Notes: generated by a model from the sequence alone, not told the origin. DNA of 64,000 bases from Rubripirellula obstinata (GCF_001642955.1 NZ_LWSK01000006.1:1-64000); one strand, 5' to 3'. Numbered from the stretch's first letter, positions 45,291-55,093 are shown. Translations and numbers: made by a program.

Positions 45291-46775
45291 GTGGCATTCA
45301 ATGAAGATTCCGACGCCAACGAGCGTCGCGCAGATGCCTACCGTCCTGCAAATCCCATCAGCGAAGATTCCGCAGACGAAACCCTGAACAGCACTATCAA
45401 TACCCGTTTCATTTGGGTCATTTGTTTCGTTGCCGCCATGGGTGGCCTGTTGTTCGGTTACGACTGGGTGGTCATTGGCGGTGCCAAGCCATTCTATGAA
45501 CCGTATTTCGGAATCTCGGATTCACCGACCTTGCAAGGTTGGGCGATGAGCACCGCGCTGATCGGTTGTTTGTTGGGAGCCGTTGTTAGTGGAGCACTTG
45601 CCGATCGCCTGGGACGAAAACGATTGCTGTTGGTCGCGGCGTTCCTGTTCACGTTGTCGGCCGTCGGGACGGCATTGAGCATCGATTTCACCTGGTTCAA
45701 CATCTTTCGATTCGTCGGCGGCATCGGCATTGGCTTAGCATCCAATCTTTCACCGATGTATATCGCTGAGATTGCACCGGCAAAATCACGAGGACGATTG
45801 GTGTCGGTCAACCAACTGACCATTGTTGTCGGCGTCTTGGCTGCTCAGATTGTGAACTTGCTGATCGCGGATCAGGTGGTTGAAAATGCAACCGCAGAAG
45901 CCATTCGCCAATCGTGGAACGGGACGCATGGTTGGCGGTGGATGTTTGCTGCGGAAACCGTTCCCGCGGCGGCCTTCTTTTTGATGATGTTTGTCGTTCC
46001 CGAAAGCCCCCGGTGGTTAGTCCGCGACGGTCAAGACGACAAAGCAAAATCGGTGCTAGAGCGCGTGGGCGGTTCGGATTACGCCGAGAAAGAATTGTAC
46101 GAGATCAAGGAATCGATCGGCCAGGAAGCACAGACGAAGGTCCATTTGTCTGAGTTGTTTGAACCCAAGATTAGGAAAATCCTGGGCTTGGGGATCTTCT
46201 TGGCCGTGTTCCAGCAGTGGTGCGGAATCAACGTCATTTTCAACTACGCCCAAGAGATTTTTTCAGCCGCTGGTTACGACGTCGGCTCGATCATGTTCAA
46301 TATCGTGATCACGGGCATCGTCAATTTGGTCTTCACCTTCGTTGCGATCTTCACCGTTGACCGATACGGACGCCGCGGATTAATGCTGGTGGGTTCTTTG
46401 GGGCTAGCGATTATCTACGGGATTCTGGGCAGTTGTTACTTCGCGGAAAGCCAGGGCGTTCACGTGCTGATTTTGGTGCTCAGTGCAATCGCCTGTTACG
46501 CCATGTCATTGGCCCCGGTCGTTTGGGTTTTCCTATCTGAAATTTTCCCCAACCGAATTCGCGGTGCAGCGATGGCGGTCTGCGTTTTCAGCCTGTGGCT
46601 CGGTTGCACGGCGTTGACATTCACCTTCCCAATCCTGAATGACCAATTAGGAGCCCACGGAACATTCTGGCTCTACGGCGTGATCTGCGCAGTCGGCTTC
46701 GTCGTGATCTTGTTGAAACTTCCAGAAACGAAGGGCAAATCACTGGAAGAGATTCAAGAATCGTTGATCAAGTAA
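45291..46775 (+). CDS. Sugar porter of the major facilitator superfamily
   Basis: The 494-residue protein has 12 predicted membrane helices and the sugar-porter signatures: GYDWVVIGGA in helix 1, ADRLGRKR after helix 2, AEIAPAKSRGRLVSVNQL, VPESPRWLVRDGQ after helix 6, QQWCGINVIFNYAQEIF in helix 7 and LPETKGKSLEEIQE at the end. Such proteins are proton symporters or facilitators for hexoses or pentoses, as in XylE. An acidic N-terminal extension of about 38 residues precedes helix 1. GTG start. Together with the XylR-type regulator it suggests sugar uptake; the sugar cannot be read from sequence. Confidence 0.92.
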   Translation: MAFNEDSDANERRADAYRPANPISEDSADETLNSTINTRFIWVICFVAAMGGLLFGYDWVVIGGAKPFYEPYFGISDSPTLQGWAMSTALIGCLLGAVVSGALADRLGRKRLLLVAAFLFTLSAVGTALSIDFTWFNIFRFVGGIGIGLASNLSPMYIAEIAPAKSRGRLVSVNQLTIVVGVLAAQIVNLLIADQVVENATAEAIRQSWNGTHGWRWMFAAETVPAAAFFLMMFVVPESPRWLVRDGQDDKAKSVLERVGGSDYAEKELYEIKESIGQEAQTKVHLSELFEPKIRKILGLGIFLAVFQQWCGINVIFNYAQEIFSAAGYDVGSIMFNIVITGIVNLVFTFVAIFTVDRYGRRGLMLVGSLGLAIIYGILGSCYFAESQGVHVLILVLSAIACYAMSLAPVVWVFLSEIFPNRIRGAAMAVCVFSLWLGCTALTFTFPILNDQLGAHGTFWLYGVICAVGFVVILLKLPETKGKSLEEIQESLIK

Positions 46776-46886
46776 ACCTTGATTGGCCGGGCAACGTGCC
46801 GGCGTAATAGACGTAGGCCGGACCGCTAAACCTTTGGCATTGACAATGAAAATGGATATTCGTTTTATGTTCCGTGCATCGATGAA

Positions 46887-47133
46887 TACGCCAACGGCGT
46901 TAAACAACCTAGCCCAGGGTTAAAGCTTTGTGAGCGTAGCGAAGCAAACTGCAACCCTGGGTTGATGTCGATATCTCATCGCCCGTCCCCTCGCCGATTT
47001 TGGCGGCAAAGCCGCCAAAATCGGCGAGGGGACGGCTCCGCTGGTGCCCGCGTGCCCCAGGGTTGCAGCGTCAAATCGCCAAGGCGTTTGACGACTTTAA
47101 CCCTGGGCTATGTTGTTTAACGCCGTTGGCGTA
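46887..47133. repeat. Triple-nested inverted repeat ending in a perfect 25-bp hairpin
   Basis: Outer arms 46887-46925 and 47095-47133 (39 bp, one mismatch; TACGCCAACGGCG at the tips). Middle arms include CTGCAACCCTGGG near 46949 and its complement near 47055. The core is a perfect 25-bp stem, arms 46983-47007 and 47011-47035, with a 3-nt loop. The whole 247-bp figure lies between the convergent sugar-porter and SGNH genes. Confidence 0.88.
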
Positions 47134-47192
47134 CGGAATGAAAGCTGCGCAAACAAAAGTGACCGCGACCCCAAACTTTTAGCGGCCCAGAC

Positions 47193-47404
47193 GTAGGCCG
47201 GAACAAGCCGCTTCGGCGCAGTTCCGGCAATTGCACTGAACGGTTTCGGCGATCCAACGCAGCACCATATTATTGCCGGAACTGCGCCGAAGCGGCTTGT
47301 TCCGGCCTACGCAGTTTCGGCAACTGCATTGAACGACTTTTGGCGATCCAACGCAGCACCATACCATTGCCGGAACTGCGCCGAAGCGGCTTGTTCCGGC
47401 CTAC
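47193..47404. repeat. Three GTAGGCCGGAAC-type units, two of them in a 94-bp tandem duplication
   Basis: Unit 1 is at 47193-47229 (plus). Units 2 and 3, both inverted, are at 47274-47310 and 47368-47404, exactly 94 bp apart, and the sequence between them is also duplicated (GGCGATCCAACGCAGCACCAT occurs twice). Unit 1 can pair with either inverted copy. The cluster ends 16 bp before the SGNH stop codon. Confidence 0.85.
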
Positions 47405-47420
47405 GCGAAAAGCTTGGCTA

Positions 47421-48173
47421 TCATTTTTTAAACAACGCCAGAATCAGATCGGCTACCACTTGATGGCCTTTCCGATTGGGGTGATTGGCTTGCGAAAGGA
47501 ATGTCTTGACGTTCGCGCCGCCTGCAACACGCTTTTGAAACGCGGCATAAGAATCAACGACGGGGACACCAAACTCTTTGCCTAGCTTGCGAACTGATTC
47601 TGCGTGCTTGGCTAGCTTGGTATTTGGGTCGGTGATGTCTTCGTGCGAATCAGGCGTGGGCGTCAACAGCACGACTTTGACTTCGGCCTGCAACGCTTGC
47701 TGAATCATCGTCCGCCAATGCGTTTCCGCGGCTTCGACACCGATGCCTCGATCGTTCAGGCAGTAGTCGATAAAGACGACATCAGGTTTCAGCGTCAGCA
47801 CGTCATCGGCGAAACGCTTGGATCCGGGACGAGAATTCTCGCCGCCGATCGCGGTCGTGCAAACGTCAATCACTGCCGTTGGATACTGTTTGCACAAAGC
47901 TTGGTGAAACAGGATCGGGTAGGAATCAAAGCGTTGGATGGTGGGCGTGCGGAAATAGCCGGCCGGAACGGAATGACCATGGAAGACAAAACGTACCAGC
48001 CGGTTTTTGGGCCAAGTAAGTTTCATCTGCTGTTTCAGTTCATCAAAGCTCTGCTGCTGAATCGATTTCGCTGAACTCGGCATACCGACATCGTCAGCAC
48101 TGGCTGCTGGTACGGCGATCCAGGCCAGAAGGAGGGCGATACCAAGTTTGCTTAACGTCATTGATCGGATCAT
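47421..48173 (-). CDS. Secreted SGNH/GDSL-type hydrolase
   Basis: The 250-residue protein has a signal peptide (about 1-26, ending AASA) and an SGNH-like fold. The first block is degenerate: FHGHSVPAGYF takes the place of the usual GDS block, with Ser in HGHS as the candidate nucleophile. The later blocks are VCTTAIGGENS (Gly block), FIDYCLNDRGIG (Asn block) and NHPNRKGHQVVADLI, which supplies the catalytic Asp/His region (N-H-P in place of D-x-x-H). Such enzymes deacetylate or de-esterify carbohydrates and lipids. It is not in an operon. Confidence 0.8.
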   Translation of the reverse strand: MIRSMTLSKLGIALLLAWIAVPAASADDVGMPSSAKSIQQQSFDELKQQMKLTWPKNRLVRFVFHGHSVPAGYFRTPTIQRFDSYPILFHQALCKQYPTAVIDVCTTAIGGENSRPGSKRFADDVLTLKPDVVFIDYCLNDRGIGVEAAETHWRTMIQQALQAEVKVVLLTPTPDSHEDITDPNTKLAKHAESVRKLGKEFGVPVVDSYAAFQKRVAGGANVKTFLSQANHPNRKGHQVVADLILALFKK

Positions 48174-48495
48174 GTTTGCTGACTTTCAACTGCTGTGTTG
48201 GATGAGTTTGCGGAACTGCCCCACCAATTGTCATCTGTTTTCCAGTCGAAATCGAGACAGGAGGCGTGTTCGGATTTTGGGGGATCGAATCCCATAAAGA
48301 TACTTCGGGACAATGCCTAAGCTTAACCGTGCATCCGACTCGATTCTACCAATCCAAACGCTTTGACTGGATTTAGAAGCCTACTGCTTGGAAACCGAAA
48401 CCATCGTTACGAAAACGTCAGGCCCTCCGGGACTAACGCGCAGTAATCAATAAGACGTCCCCTGCGAAAGGCGGCACTTATTCCCCGCTCGTTCC
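48174..48495. other. Intergenic region with no recognised feature
   Basis: The 322 bp between the SGNH hydrolase start and the ftsK stop (both minus strand) contain no gene, palindromic element or clear terminator that I can see. It should hold the SGNH promoter. Confidence 0.5.
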
Positions 48496-51291
48496 TTAAA
48501 CGTCTTCGTACTCTTCCTCATCCTCAGCATCTTCGTACTCGTATTCGTCTTCTAATTCCTCACCGGGTTCTTCTTCCTCTTCTTCATACTCTTCTTCTTC
48601 AACGAGTTCTTCCTCCTCGTATTCCTCTTCATCATCGACCTCTTCTTCTTCGTCCTCGATCCCTTGCATTGCATTCCACTGGGGCATGGTCAGGATGACC
48701 TCGCGAGCCTTGCTGCCGTTGTAGGCACCGACGATGCCGTCTTCGGCCATGAAATCGATCAGCTTGGCGGCGCGGCCGTAGCCGATTCCAAGACAACGTT
48801 GAAGCAAACTGCAAGAACCACGGCCTTCGCGAATGACAACTTCGATCGCGCTGTCGTAGAGTTCATCTTTCTTCTTTAGCTCGTCCAGCGATGCCGTTTC
48901 GCCACTGCCTTCTTCATCGACCTTCAAATTCATCAGCTCGCCGACGAAGTTCTGCTTGCCCATGCTGCAATGAGCACAGACGGCATCGATTTCTTCATCA
49001 GAAAGATAAGTTCCCTGTCCGCGAATCGTCGTGCTGGTTCCCGGCCACAGGAAAAGCATGTCACCGTTGCCCAGCAATTTGTCAGCACCGTTTTCGTCCA
49101 ACACAACACGGCTGTCAGTCTTCGATGCAACCTGGAAACTCAAACGTGCCGGCAAGTTCGATTTGATCAGGCCCGTGATCACGTCAACGGTTGGTTTTTG
49201 CGTTGCCAAGATCAAGTGAATGCCGACCGCACGCGCCTTTTGAGCAATCCGAACGATGTGAGTTTCAACATCCTTACCCGCGGTCATCATCAAGTCTGCC
49301 ATTTCGTCGGCGATGATCACGATGAAGGGGAGTTTGTCTGGGATATCTTTCGCTTCGTCCGCTTCGTCGATTTCAAGACGACGCAGCACCTCTTCGCGAC
49401 CCAGCGCGTTGAAGCTGTTGATGTGACGCACGCCCGCTCTGGCAAGCAAACCGTAACGCTCTTCCATCTTCTCGACCGCCCAAGCCAAGATGGCTTCGGC
49501 TTTTTTCATGTCCACGATAACGGGGTGCATCAAGTGCGGAAGTTGACCGTAACCGCTAAGTTCGACCATCTTGGGGTCGATCATCAACATGCGAACTTCG
49601 TTAGGGCGGCAACACATCAGGATCGATGTGATGATGGCGTTCAAACAAACACTCTTACCGGTACCGGTTCGGCCTGCGATCAACAGGTGAGGCATCTTGG
49701 CCAAATCGACGACCATCGGATTACCCGACACGTCTTTGCCCAAGAAAACAGGAATGTTCATCTTCGCGGCGCGAGTGTCGGATTCTTCGATCACATCACG
49801 CAACATCACGACTTGCCGGTTCTCGTTGGGCACTTCGATCCCAACCGTGTTCTTTCCTGGAATCGGTGACACGATTCGCACGCTCGGAACGCGAAGGGCG
49901 ATGGCCAGGTCGTCGGCAAGTCCGGTGATCTTGCTGAGCCGCAAACCGGCTTCGAGTTCGATTTCGTACTGCGCGATGACGGGACCGGTTTCGATTTCGA
50001 CCACGCGAATGTTGAAACCGAAATTTTTGAAGGTTTCTTCCAGGATCAACGCTTTGCGACGGACTTCGACCAATTGGTCTTCGTACGAAATATCATCGCT
50101 CTGTTCCAACAGTTGCAGGTTTGGCAGTTGGTAGTCTTCGCTGCCTTCGGGGGCGTTGACATTGATGCTGTCGTAGAATTCTTGTCTCGGATCTTTCTTA
50201 GTCTTAGGTTTGGGGGCACGAACTTTGGGATGCGATACTGGGTGCGGTTCATCTTGCCGCAGCGTGACGGTTTCGTCCTCGACTTCAATTTCTCGCGTCG
50301 GACTTTCGGCGACCTCTGTGTCTTCGCCTTCTTCGTCCTCGTCCCAGTAATCTTCTTCTTCCTCGTACTCTTCTTCGTCTTGATCCGATGGCGAAGAACC
50401 CATTGCTGTTGCGGCGGCAGCCAACCCCGCGGCCGCGGCTGCGCCGATTGCGGCGGTCGCCGTTTTCTTGGGACGATTGAACTTGATCGTCGGCTCATGT
50501 CGCTCTTTGATTTCCAACTCGCTCTCGTCGCCTTCTTCATCACCTTCAAAATCGGCGTCGTCTGATTCGGCTTGGTCGCCATCGATCGTGATGGGTTGTT
50601 CCAGATCGGTGAATGGTTGGCGAGTTCGTCCCGCCAGCGGAATGAACTTGCCGGCTCGACGAACCGAACCAGTGGCCCGAGCTCCCCGCGACATGATCGC
50701 CCGCCCCGCGTACAGCAATGCGTAGTCGGTTGTTAAAAGCAGCCCAATCGTCAAAGTCGTCAAGGTTAGAATCCATGCGCCGGCTGGGGCAAAGTGTTCC
50801 AGCAACCACGTCGATGACATCGCGCCCAGATATCCGCCGTTGCCCACCACTGGCATGCCATCAAGTTGCGTTGGAAGCAGCCCGGCACCGGTCGCTGCCG
50901 CCAACACGACCACGGTTCCACCAAAGGATCGTAGAACCGGCGCATTCATCGTCCCGCGTGTAATCAACGCAGTCGCCGTTCCGCCCATCGCTGCGATCAC
51001 CAACGCGGTCGCCAGGCCAACACAATCCAGCAAGATCGACGAAATCATCGCTCCCCAATATCCGCAGGCGTTGGTGATCGCGGGATTCGTTGGGTAGATA
51101 ACGGTATCGGGCTGATAGAAATTGCTGATCGGCCAAACCGGTGTGTCCAGCGGATCGGCGGCGCTGCGAGTGACCACCGAAACGGTGACGATCAGCGTGA
51201 TTGCAAAGAGTGCAATGGCGGTGATATCGCGAGCCAAATTGGGCTCGCGGATCGGTTGGTCGTCATGCGATTCGATCGAGGCAGCCGACAT
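48496..51291 (-). CDS. ftsK: FtsK/SpoIIIE-family DNA translocase
   Basis: FtsK pumps chromosomal DNA at the septum during division. The 931-residue protein has four to five N-terminal membrane helices (about 22-185) and an acidic low-complexity linker (about 235-345). The motor follows with Walker A GRTGTGKS (540-547, Lys546), MLMIDPKMVELSGY, VIIADEMADLMM (Walker B) and LILATQKPTVDVITGLIK. The C-terminal gamma winged helix (SCSLLQRCLGIGYGRAAKLIDFMAEDGI) reads the orienting KOPS sites. A tail of about 55 mostly Glu/Asp/Tyr residues follows, which is unusual. The start was moved from 51390 to the Met of MSAASIES. Confidence 0.95.
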   Translation of the reverse strand: MSAASIESHDDQPIREPNLARDITAIALFAITLIVTVSVVTRSAADPLDTPVWPISNFYQPDTVIYPTNPAITNACGYWGAMISSILLDCVGLATALVIAAMGGTATALITRGTMNAPVLRSFGGTVVVLAAATGAGLLPTQLDGMPVVGNGGYLGAMSSTWLLEHFAPAGAWILTLTTLTIGLLLTTDYALLYAGRAIMSRGARATGSVRRAGKFIPLAGRTRQPFTDLEQPITIDGDQAESDDADFEGDEEGDESELEIKERHEPTIKFNRPKKTATAAIGAAAAAGLAAAATAMGSSPSDQDEEEYEEEEDYWDEDEEGEDTEVAESPTREIEVEDETVTLRQDEPHPVSHPKVRAPKPKTKKDPRQEFYDSINVNAPEGSEDYQLPNLQLLEQSDDISYEDQLVEVRRKALILEETFKNFGFNIRVVEIETGPVIAQYEIELEAGLRLSKITGLADDLAIALRVPSVRIVSPIPGKNTVGIEVPNENRQVVMLRDVIEESDTRAAKMNIPVFLGKDVSGNPMVVDLAKMPHLLIAGRTGTGKSVCLNAIITSILMCCRPNEVRMLMIDPKMVELSGYGQLPHLMHPVIVDMKKAEAILAWAVEKMEERYGLLARAGVRHINSFNALGREEVLRRLEIDEADEAKDIPDKLPFIVIIADEMADLMMTAGKDVETHIVRIAQKARAVGIHLILATQKPTVDVITGLIKSNLPARLSFQVASKTDSRVVLDENGADKLLGNGDMLFLWPGTSTTIRGQGTYLSDEEIDAVCAHCSMGKQNFVGELMNLKVDEEGSGETASLDELKKKDELYDSAIEVVIREGRGSCSLLQRCLGIGYGRAAKLIDFMAEDGIVGAYNGSKAREVILTMPQWNAMQGIEDEEEEVDDEEEYEEEELVEEEEYEEEEEEPGEELEDEYEYEDAEDEEEYEDV

Positions 51292-51426
51292 GATGCTGTT
51301 GAAACTCCGTTTAGATAACGCTCGGGGGCCTACGTCCGTGCAGTCCCCTTTTGTCTGATCGGCATGCAATGACCGGCGTGACAATTCCAATAGGATTTGT
51401 CCGCATAATCGGAACCGGGGCAGTGT

Positions 51427-51484
51427 TTCGTTAAGCCGCGTTGGGCATCGCCCCGCGCGTCATGCGTTGCAATACGCGCGGGGT
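51427..51484. mobile_element. Remnant of the 145-bp palindromic miniature element
   Basis: This stretch holds the left shoulder and most of the central palindrome (CCGCGTTGGGCATCGCCCCG .. ACGCGCGGGG) but neither terminal repeat. The right arm breaks off at 51484. It lies upstream of ftsK in the 51292-51859 gap. Confidence 0.65.
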
Positions 51485-51506
51485 CAACTTGTCACGCCCC
51501 TTGAAA

Positions 51507-51582
51507 GTAGGCCGTAGCGAGCCATAGCGAGTTACGGCGTTGCGCAGATTGCCGTAACTCGCTATGGCTCGCTACGGCCTAC
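51507..51582. repeat. Perfect 32-bp inverted pair of the GTAGGCCGTAGC family
   Basis: Arms 51507-51538 and 51551-51582 are exact reverse complements with a 12-nt loop. Each arm is one family unit whose middle reads GAGCCATAGCGAG, unlike the units at 35874 and 39783; both arms carry the same middle, so pairing is preserved. Confidence 0.88.
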
Positions 51583-51684
51583 CTACTGGCCGCCAGTTGT
51601 GATCGCGCCGGGACAAGCCCGAAGCGGAAATTGATCGAGTTGCCTCCGACGATTCGAATGGCCGCATTGGACTGGAAGCGAACA

Positions 51685-51730
51685 GCCCACAGGGCGACAC
51701 AAATCTCGCCTTTTGTGTCGCCCTCTGGGC
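51685..51730. repeat. Intergenic hairpin, 19-bp stem with one mismatch
   Basis: Arms 51685-51703 and 51712-51730 (AGGGCGACACAAA and its complement at the core) surround an 8-nt loop. It lies about 130 bp before the stop side of the next minus-strand gene and shows no further copy in the window. The rest of the gap to 51859 is featureless. Confidence 0.72.
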
Positions 51731-51859
51731 TTCGCAATCAGCGATTTATCGGTCCGGTAGCTGACGCCACCGGCAATGATGTGTCGGCCTCCGGCCTGTG
51801 TTGCACGCGAGAATCCCAGGTCAAAAGCCGCAGAAGATTTGTGGGGTACAAATAGGCTG

Positions 51860-52972
51860 CTAGTGCTTCGGAAATGTTCCCCAACCCATCAGGCTGCCCT
51901 CAATTTGATAGCCGGCCTTTTCCCAGCGTCGAAAGATCCAAACACTGACAAAATAGACTGCTGTGAAATCACAAAGCTTTCGGAGAAAAGTTGGCACGAC
52001 TGTGTTGGACCAAAGATATAAGTCGCCTGGCGTTTGTGAAAAGAGGACAAGGTAGAGCATGTTGGTCAGGTATCCCAGCAAGATCACAACCGCTAGGAAC
52101 GCCACCCGAATTCTCTTGCCGCGTTTAGAGACATTCGATTGGTCACCACCTTCCGATTCTGGAACGGCGGACTGCACCACCGCCCAACCCGCCAGCACAA
52201 TGACGCTGACGCGAAGAACTCGCCATAGAAAACCCAATAGCAGCAACCCGGCCGAATTGCCCGGATCAAAATTGACCACGGTGTCTTTGAAGTGTTCCCG
52301 TATCATTTGATTTGAGCTTTCACGAATCGTCAGATCGACTGCGACTAAAAACGTGAGAAGCATCAAGCCTTGAATGCTCCAATTGCGATCATTGGCACGG
52401 TCGATTCGTTGGACTTTGCAATCCCGCAATCGTAAACATGTGACGGGTGAAAGCAATTGAACCGTCACCAAGCACCAAGGAATGATCAACAGGCCGCTGA
52501 TTGCCGAAACGCCGATCATGCGAAAGGGCATGGCCCCACCCGGCACATCGGATTCATACCAATCGTAAAAGGCGATCCAACTGCCCAATTGAAACACTGT
52601 CGGAATCAGCGATAGGCTGGCTACCCACAATAAGATCCAAGTGCTGGAAGTGTTGAGGCAACGCCAAAGCCACCAAATTGCAATGTGGATGCAAAAAGCG
52701 GACCACAAACCGGTAGACAGACCCATACGACATTCAGAGAAACTGACCAAGATTGACGACGGAAAGAACCGATGCATTCCCAACCAATGCAACAATAGGT
52801 CTGGAATCAGGCCCATCGCCAGCCAGAACGATATCGATATCAGAACGGTCCTGCAAAAGTACCGATCACGCTGCATTGCAGAGTTTTCCGCAGAGTTTAC
52901 TGCTGGGTTTTCCGCTGGGTTTTCGGCAGAGTTTTCTGCTGGGTTTTCATTCAGGTTTTCGTCAGAAATCAA
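51860..52972 (-). CDS. Multi-pass membrane protein of unknown function
   Basis: The 370-residue protein has about eight predicted membrane helices and few charged loops. I recognise no family. Its N-terminal tail (about 5-32) is a tandem repeat of the pentapeptide Asn-Pro-Ala-Glu-Asn and variants, encoded by 15-bp units at about 52877-52960. An upstream partner gene is absent; the next gene is divergent. A transport or envelope role would be a guess. Confidence 0.62.
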   Translation of the reverse strand: MISDENLNENPAENSAENPAENPAVNSAENSAMQRDRYFCRTVLISISFWLAMGLIPDLLLHWLGMHRFFPSSILVSFSECRMGLSTGLWSAFCIHIAIWWLWRCLNTSSTWILLWVASLSLIPTVFQLGSWIAFYDWYESDVPGGAMPFRMIGVSAISGLLIIPWCLVTVQLLSPVTCLRLRDCKVQRIDRANDRNWSIQGLMLLTFLVAVDLTIRESSNQMIREHFKDTVVNFDPGNSAGLLLLGFLWRVLRVSVIVLAGWAVVQSAVPESEGGDQSNVSKRGKRIRVAFLAVVILLGYLTNMLYLVLFSQTPGDLYLWSNTVVPTFLRKLCDFTAVYFVSVWIFRRWEKAGYQIEGSLMGWGTFPKH

Positions 52973-53172
52973 ACTTCACTCCCATCTCATATTCTCCATT
53001 GTCCGAACCCGATCCTTCGCTGCTGTCTCTAGTGACTTCGATGGAGAGGTCAGCGGTGAACTGAAATCAGACTACTTTGACTTTTTTGTTCACTGGGCGA
53101 CGAAACAGGATAACCTAGATGGGTAGGCCGAGGCTCGGTTAGTTGCATTCTACGAATTTGAGGAACATTGCT

Positions 53173-53808
53173 GTGGCAGTCAATCAATTCCGCATTGAAG
53201 CATTCTTTGAAGAGGAAGAACTTCGGTATTTCCGTGCTGGGGAAGATGCCGAGTCTGGATCTTGGTTTCTGATGTTCGGCAGCAAGACCGGGGTCAATGT
53301 TCGACTACTTGAAGACGGTGAGTGCATTCTGATTCGCAGTCAGCCGCTGGTTCACTTGGATGAATTTAGTCGCGAAGGTCGGTGCCGGGTTTGGGAAGCG
53401 ATGGCGCACCGCAATGACCAAATGGTGGTCGGGCGTTACAGCGGCACCGAAAACGTCGTCGTCGAAGCCGCACTGCCGATCGAAGATGGCGAAATCAGCG
53501 ACAATCAATTGAAGCGGATGCTTGCCGTTGTCGTCAACGAATCCAATCACTACGGGCCTCACCTGCGGCAAATTGCTCACGACGAAACCGTCAAGGTGCG
53601 CGAAGATCCGATCGACGGACTGATGCGACAATTGCTGGAAGGCAGCGAACTGGAAGACGATGACGCCGCACCCGTTGAACTGGGTCCAGAACCGTTTTTA
53701 GATTCAGACGAATCATCAGGCGACGACGACGAAAACGAAGAACAGATTCAAAGCAAACTTCGCAATGAATCTGATGGTGATGATCGCCAAGATGATTCAT
53801 CCGATTAA
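53173..53808 (+). CDS. Acidic protein with a YbjN-like N-terminal domain
   Basis: The 211-residue form has an N-terminal domain of about 140 residues with the alternating pattern of YbjN/type III chaperone-like folds (RYFRAGEDAESGSWFLMFGSKTGVNVRLLEDGECILIRSQPL; LPIEDGEISDNQLKRMLAVVVNESNHYGPHLRQIAHD). A strongly acidic C-terminal tail follows (about 165-211). The assignment is by overall pattern only. The GTG at 53173 was preferred to a TTG at 53143. It faces rsgA convergently across a palindromic pair. Confidence 0.55.
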   Translation: MAVNQFRIEAFFEEEELRYFRAGEDAESGSWFLMFGSKTGVNVRLLEDGECILIRSQPLVHLDEFSREGRCRVWEAMAHRNDQMVVGRYSGTENVVVEAALPIEDGEISDNQLKRMLAVVVNESNHYGPHLRQIAHDETVKVREDPIDGLMRQLLEGSELEDDDAAPVELGPEPFLDSDESSGDDDENEEQIQSKLRNESDGDDRQDDSSD

Positions 53809-53811
53809 AAC

Positions 53812-53905
53812 GTAGGCCGGAACAAGCCGCTTCGGCGCAGTTCCGGCAATCCAACCGTTTCATGCAATTGCCGGAACCGCGCCGAAGCGGCTTGTTCCGG
53901 CCTAC
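53812..53905. repeat. Inverted pair of GTAGGCCGGAAC-type units between convergent genes
   Basis: Arms 53812-53850 and 53867-53905 (39 bp, one mismatch, 16-nt loop). The pair starts 3 bp after the stop of the YbjN-like gene and ends 52 bp before the stop of rsgA. It could act as a two-way terminator; there is no T-run. Confidence 0.85.
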
Positions 53906-53956
53906 ATTGATTCGGAACCTCCATCGAGTTTTACGATGCGTACGCGGGCAGCGCAA

Positions 53957-55093
53957 TCACTCGTCAAGCAACAAATCTGATTCCAGCAAATGACAATAGG
54001 CATCGTACCGCCTTGCATCGATGCGGGCGTCGGCGACTGCGTCTTTCACGGCACAATCATCTTCACTTAGATGCAGACAATTGCCGTACCTGCAACCGCT
54101 GACGTAGGGCCGTAAGTCGGGCATCAATCCGGCGACTTCTTCGGCCGAAATGTCCCATAGTTTGAATTGTCGGATTCCCGGTGTATCGAAAACCGCTCCG
54201 CCATCATCAAGCGGTATCAATGTTGTCGCGGTCGTGGTGTGGCGTCCCTTGCTGTTGTCCTGACTGACTCGACCAACAGCCAATCCTAGCCCAGGTTTAA
54301 TCGCATTTAGCAAACTGCTTTTGCCAACGCCACTTTGCCCAGCCAGTGCGGTTTGCTTTCCGGCAATCAGGTGCCGAAGATAGTCCACACCCACACCGGT
54401 TTCTGCGGACGTCATCAGCACTCGCACGCCCATCGCCGCATAGACGCCGATCAATTGCTGCAGCGACACCGGTTCCACCAAATCAATCTTGTTCAACACT
54501 AGAACAGGCTGAACATTGCACTGCGACGCGGTCAGTAAAAACCGATCGATCAATACTGGTTTTAACGATGGCTCGGCAACACTGGCAATGATTAGCAAGT
54601 AATCGACGTTGGCCACCAAGACGTGTTGCTGTCCACGACTGGTTCGACTGATGATGCCGCGTCGCGGTTCGACATGTTCGATCATGCCATCGATATTGGT
54701 ATCACCGCGAAACCGGACCAGGTCACCTGCGACAACCGCGGATCGACCGTCGATGCTGAGCGATTTCAATACCTGACGGATCGCGCATTCGTAGATCGAA
54801 CCTTGATCGTCTAGCACTTTGCACTTCAGTCCATGGGCACTGATGACTCGGCCGGAACGCAATTGCGGATGAGTTGCCGAAGCATCCTTGTCGGACTGAT
54901 CGGCATCGCTGACGACGGTTCGCTTCCGCGTCAAATCGCCTTTGCCGCTGACCCGCTCGCCCAGATTTAGATCGGCAAGCTTGTCAGATTTCCCGTCGCG
55001 ATAGTCCCGCGTCAGATCGGCGTCACGCACACGCCCTTGATGGCTCTTGCGAAAGGAGGCCCGCTGCTTGGCGTTCTTTTTTTTCTTAGCCAT
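53957..55093 (-). CDS. rsgA: Ribosome small-subunit GTPase RsgA (YjeQ)
   Basis: RsgA is a circularly permuted GTPase that checks late 30S assembly. The 378-residue protein has a basic N-terminal extension ([16 protein letters not shown]), an OB domain (about 78-140), then G4 [10 protein letters not shown]1 [15 protein letters not shown]2 RHTTT and G3 FDTPGIRQF in permuted order. A zinc site [14 protein letters not shown] with the Cys-x4-Cys-x-His-x5-Cys pattern follows. The N-terminal 75 residues are longer than in E. coli. It lies downstream of ftsH on the minus strand, across an inverted repeat. Confidence 0.95.
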   Translation of the reverse strand: MAKKKKNAKQRASFRKSHQGRVRDADLTRDYRDGKSDKLADLNLGERVSGKGDLTRKRTVVSDADQSDKDASATHPQLRSGRVISAHGLKCKVLDDQGSIYECAIRQVLKSLSIDGRSAVVAGDLVRFRGDTNIDGMIEHVEPRRGIISRTSRGQQHVLVANVDYLLIIASVAEPSLKPVLIDRFLLTASQCNVQPVLVLNKIDLVEPVSLQQLIGVYAAMGVRVLMTSAETGVGVDYLRHLIAGKQTALAGQSGVGKSSLLNAIKPGLGLAVGRVSQDNSKGRHTTTATTLIPLDDGGAVFDTPGIRQFKLWDISAEEVAGLMPDLRPYVSGCRYGNCLHLSEDDCAVKDAVADARIDARRYDAYCHLLESDLLLDE

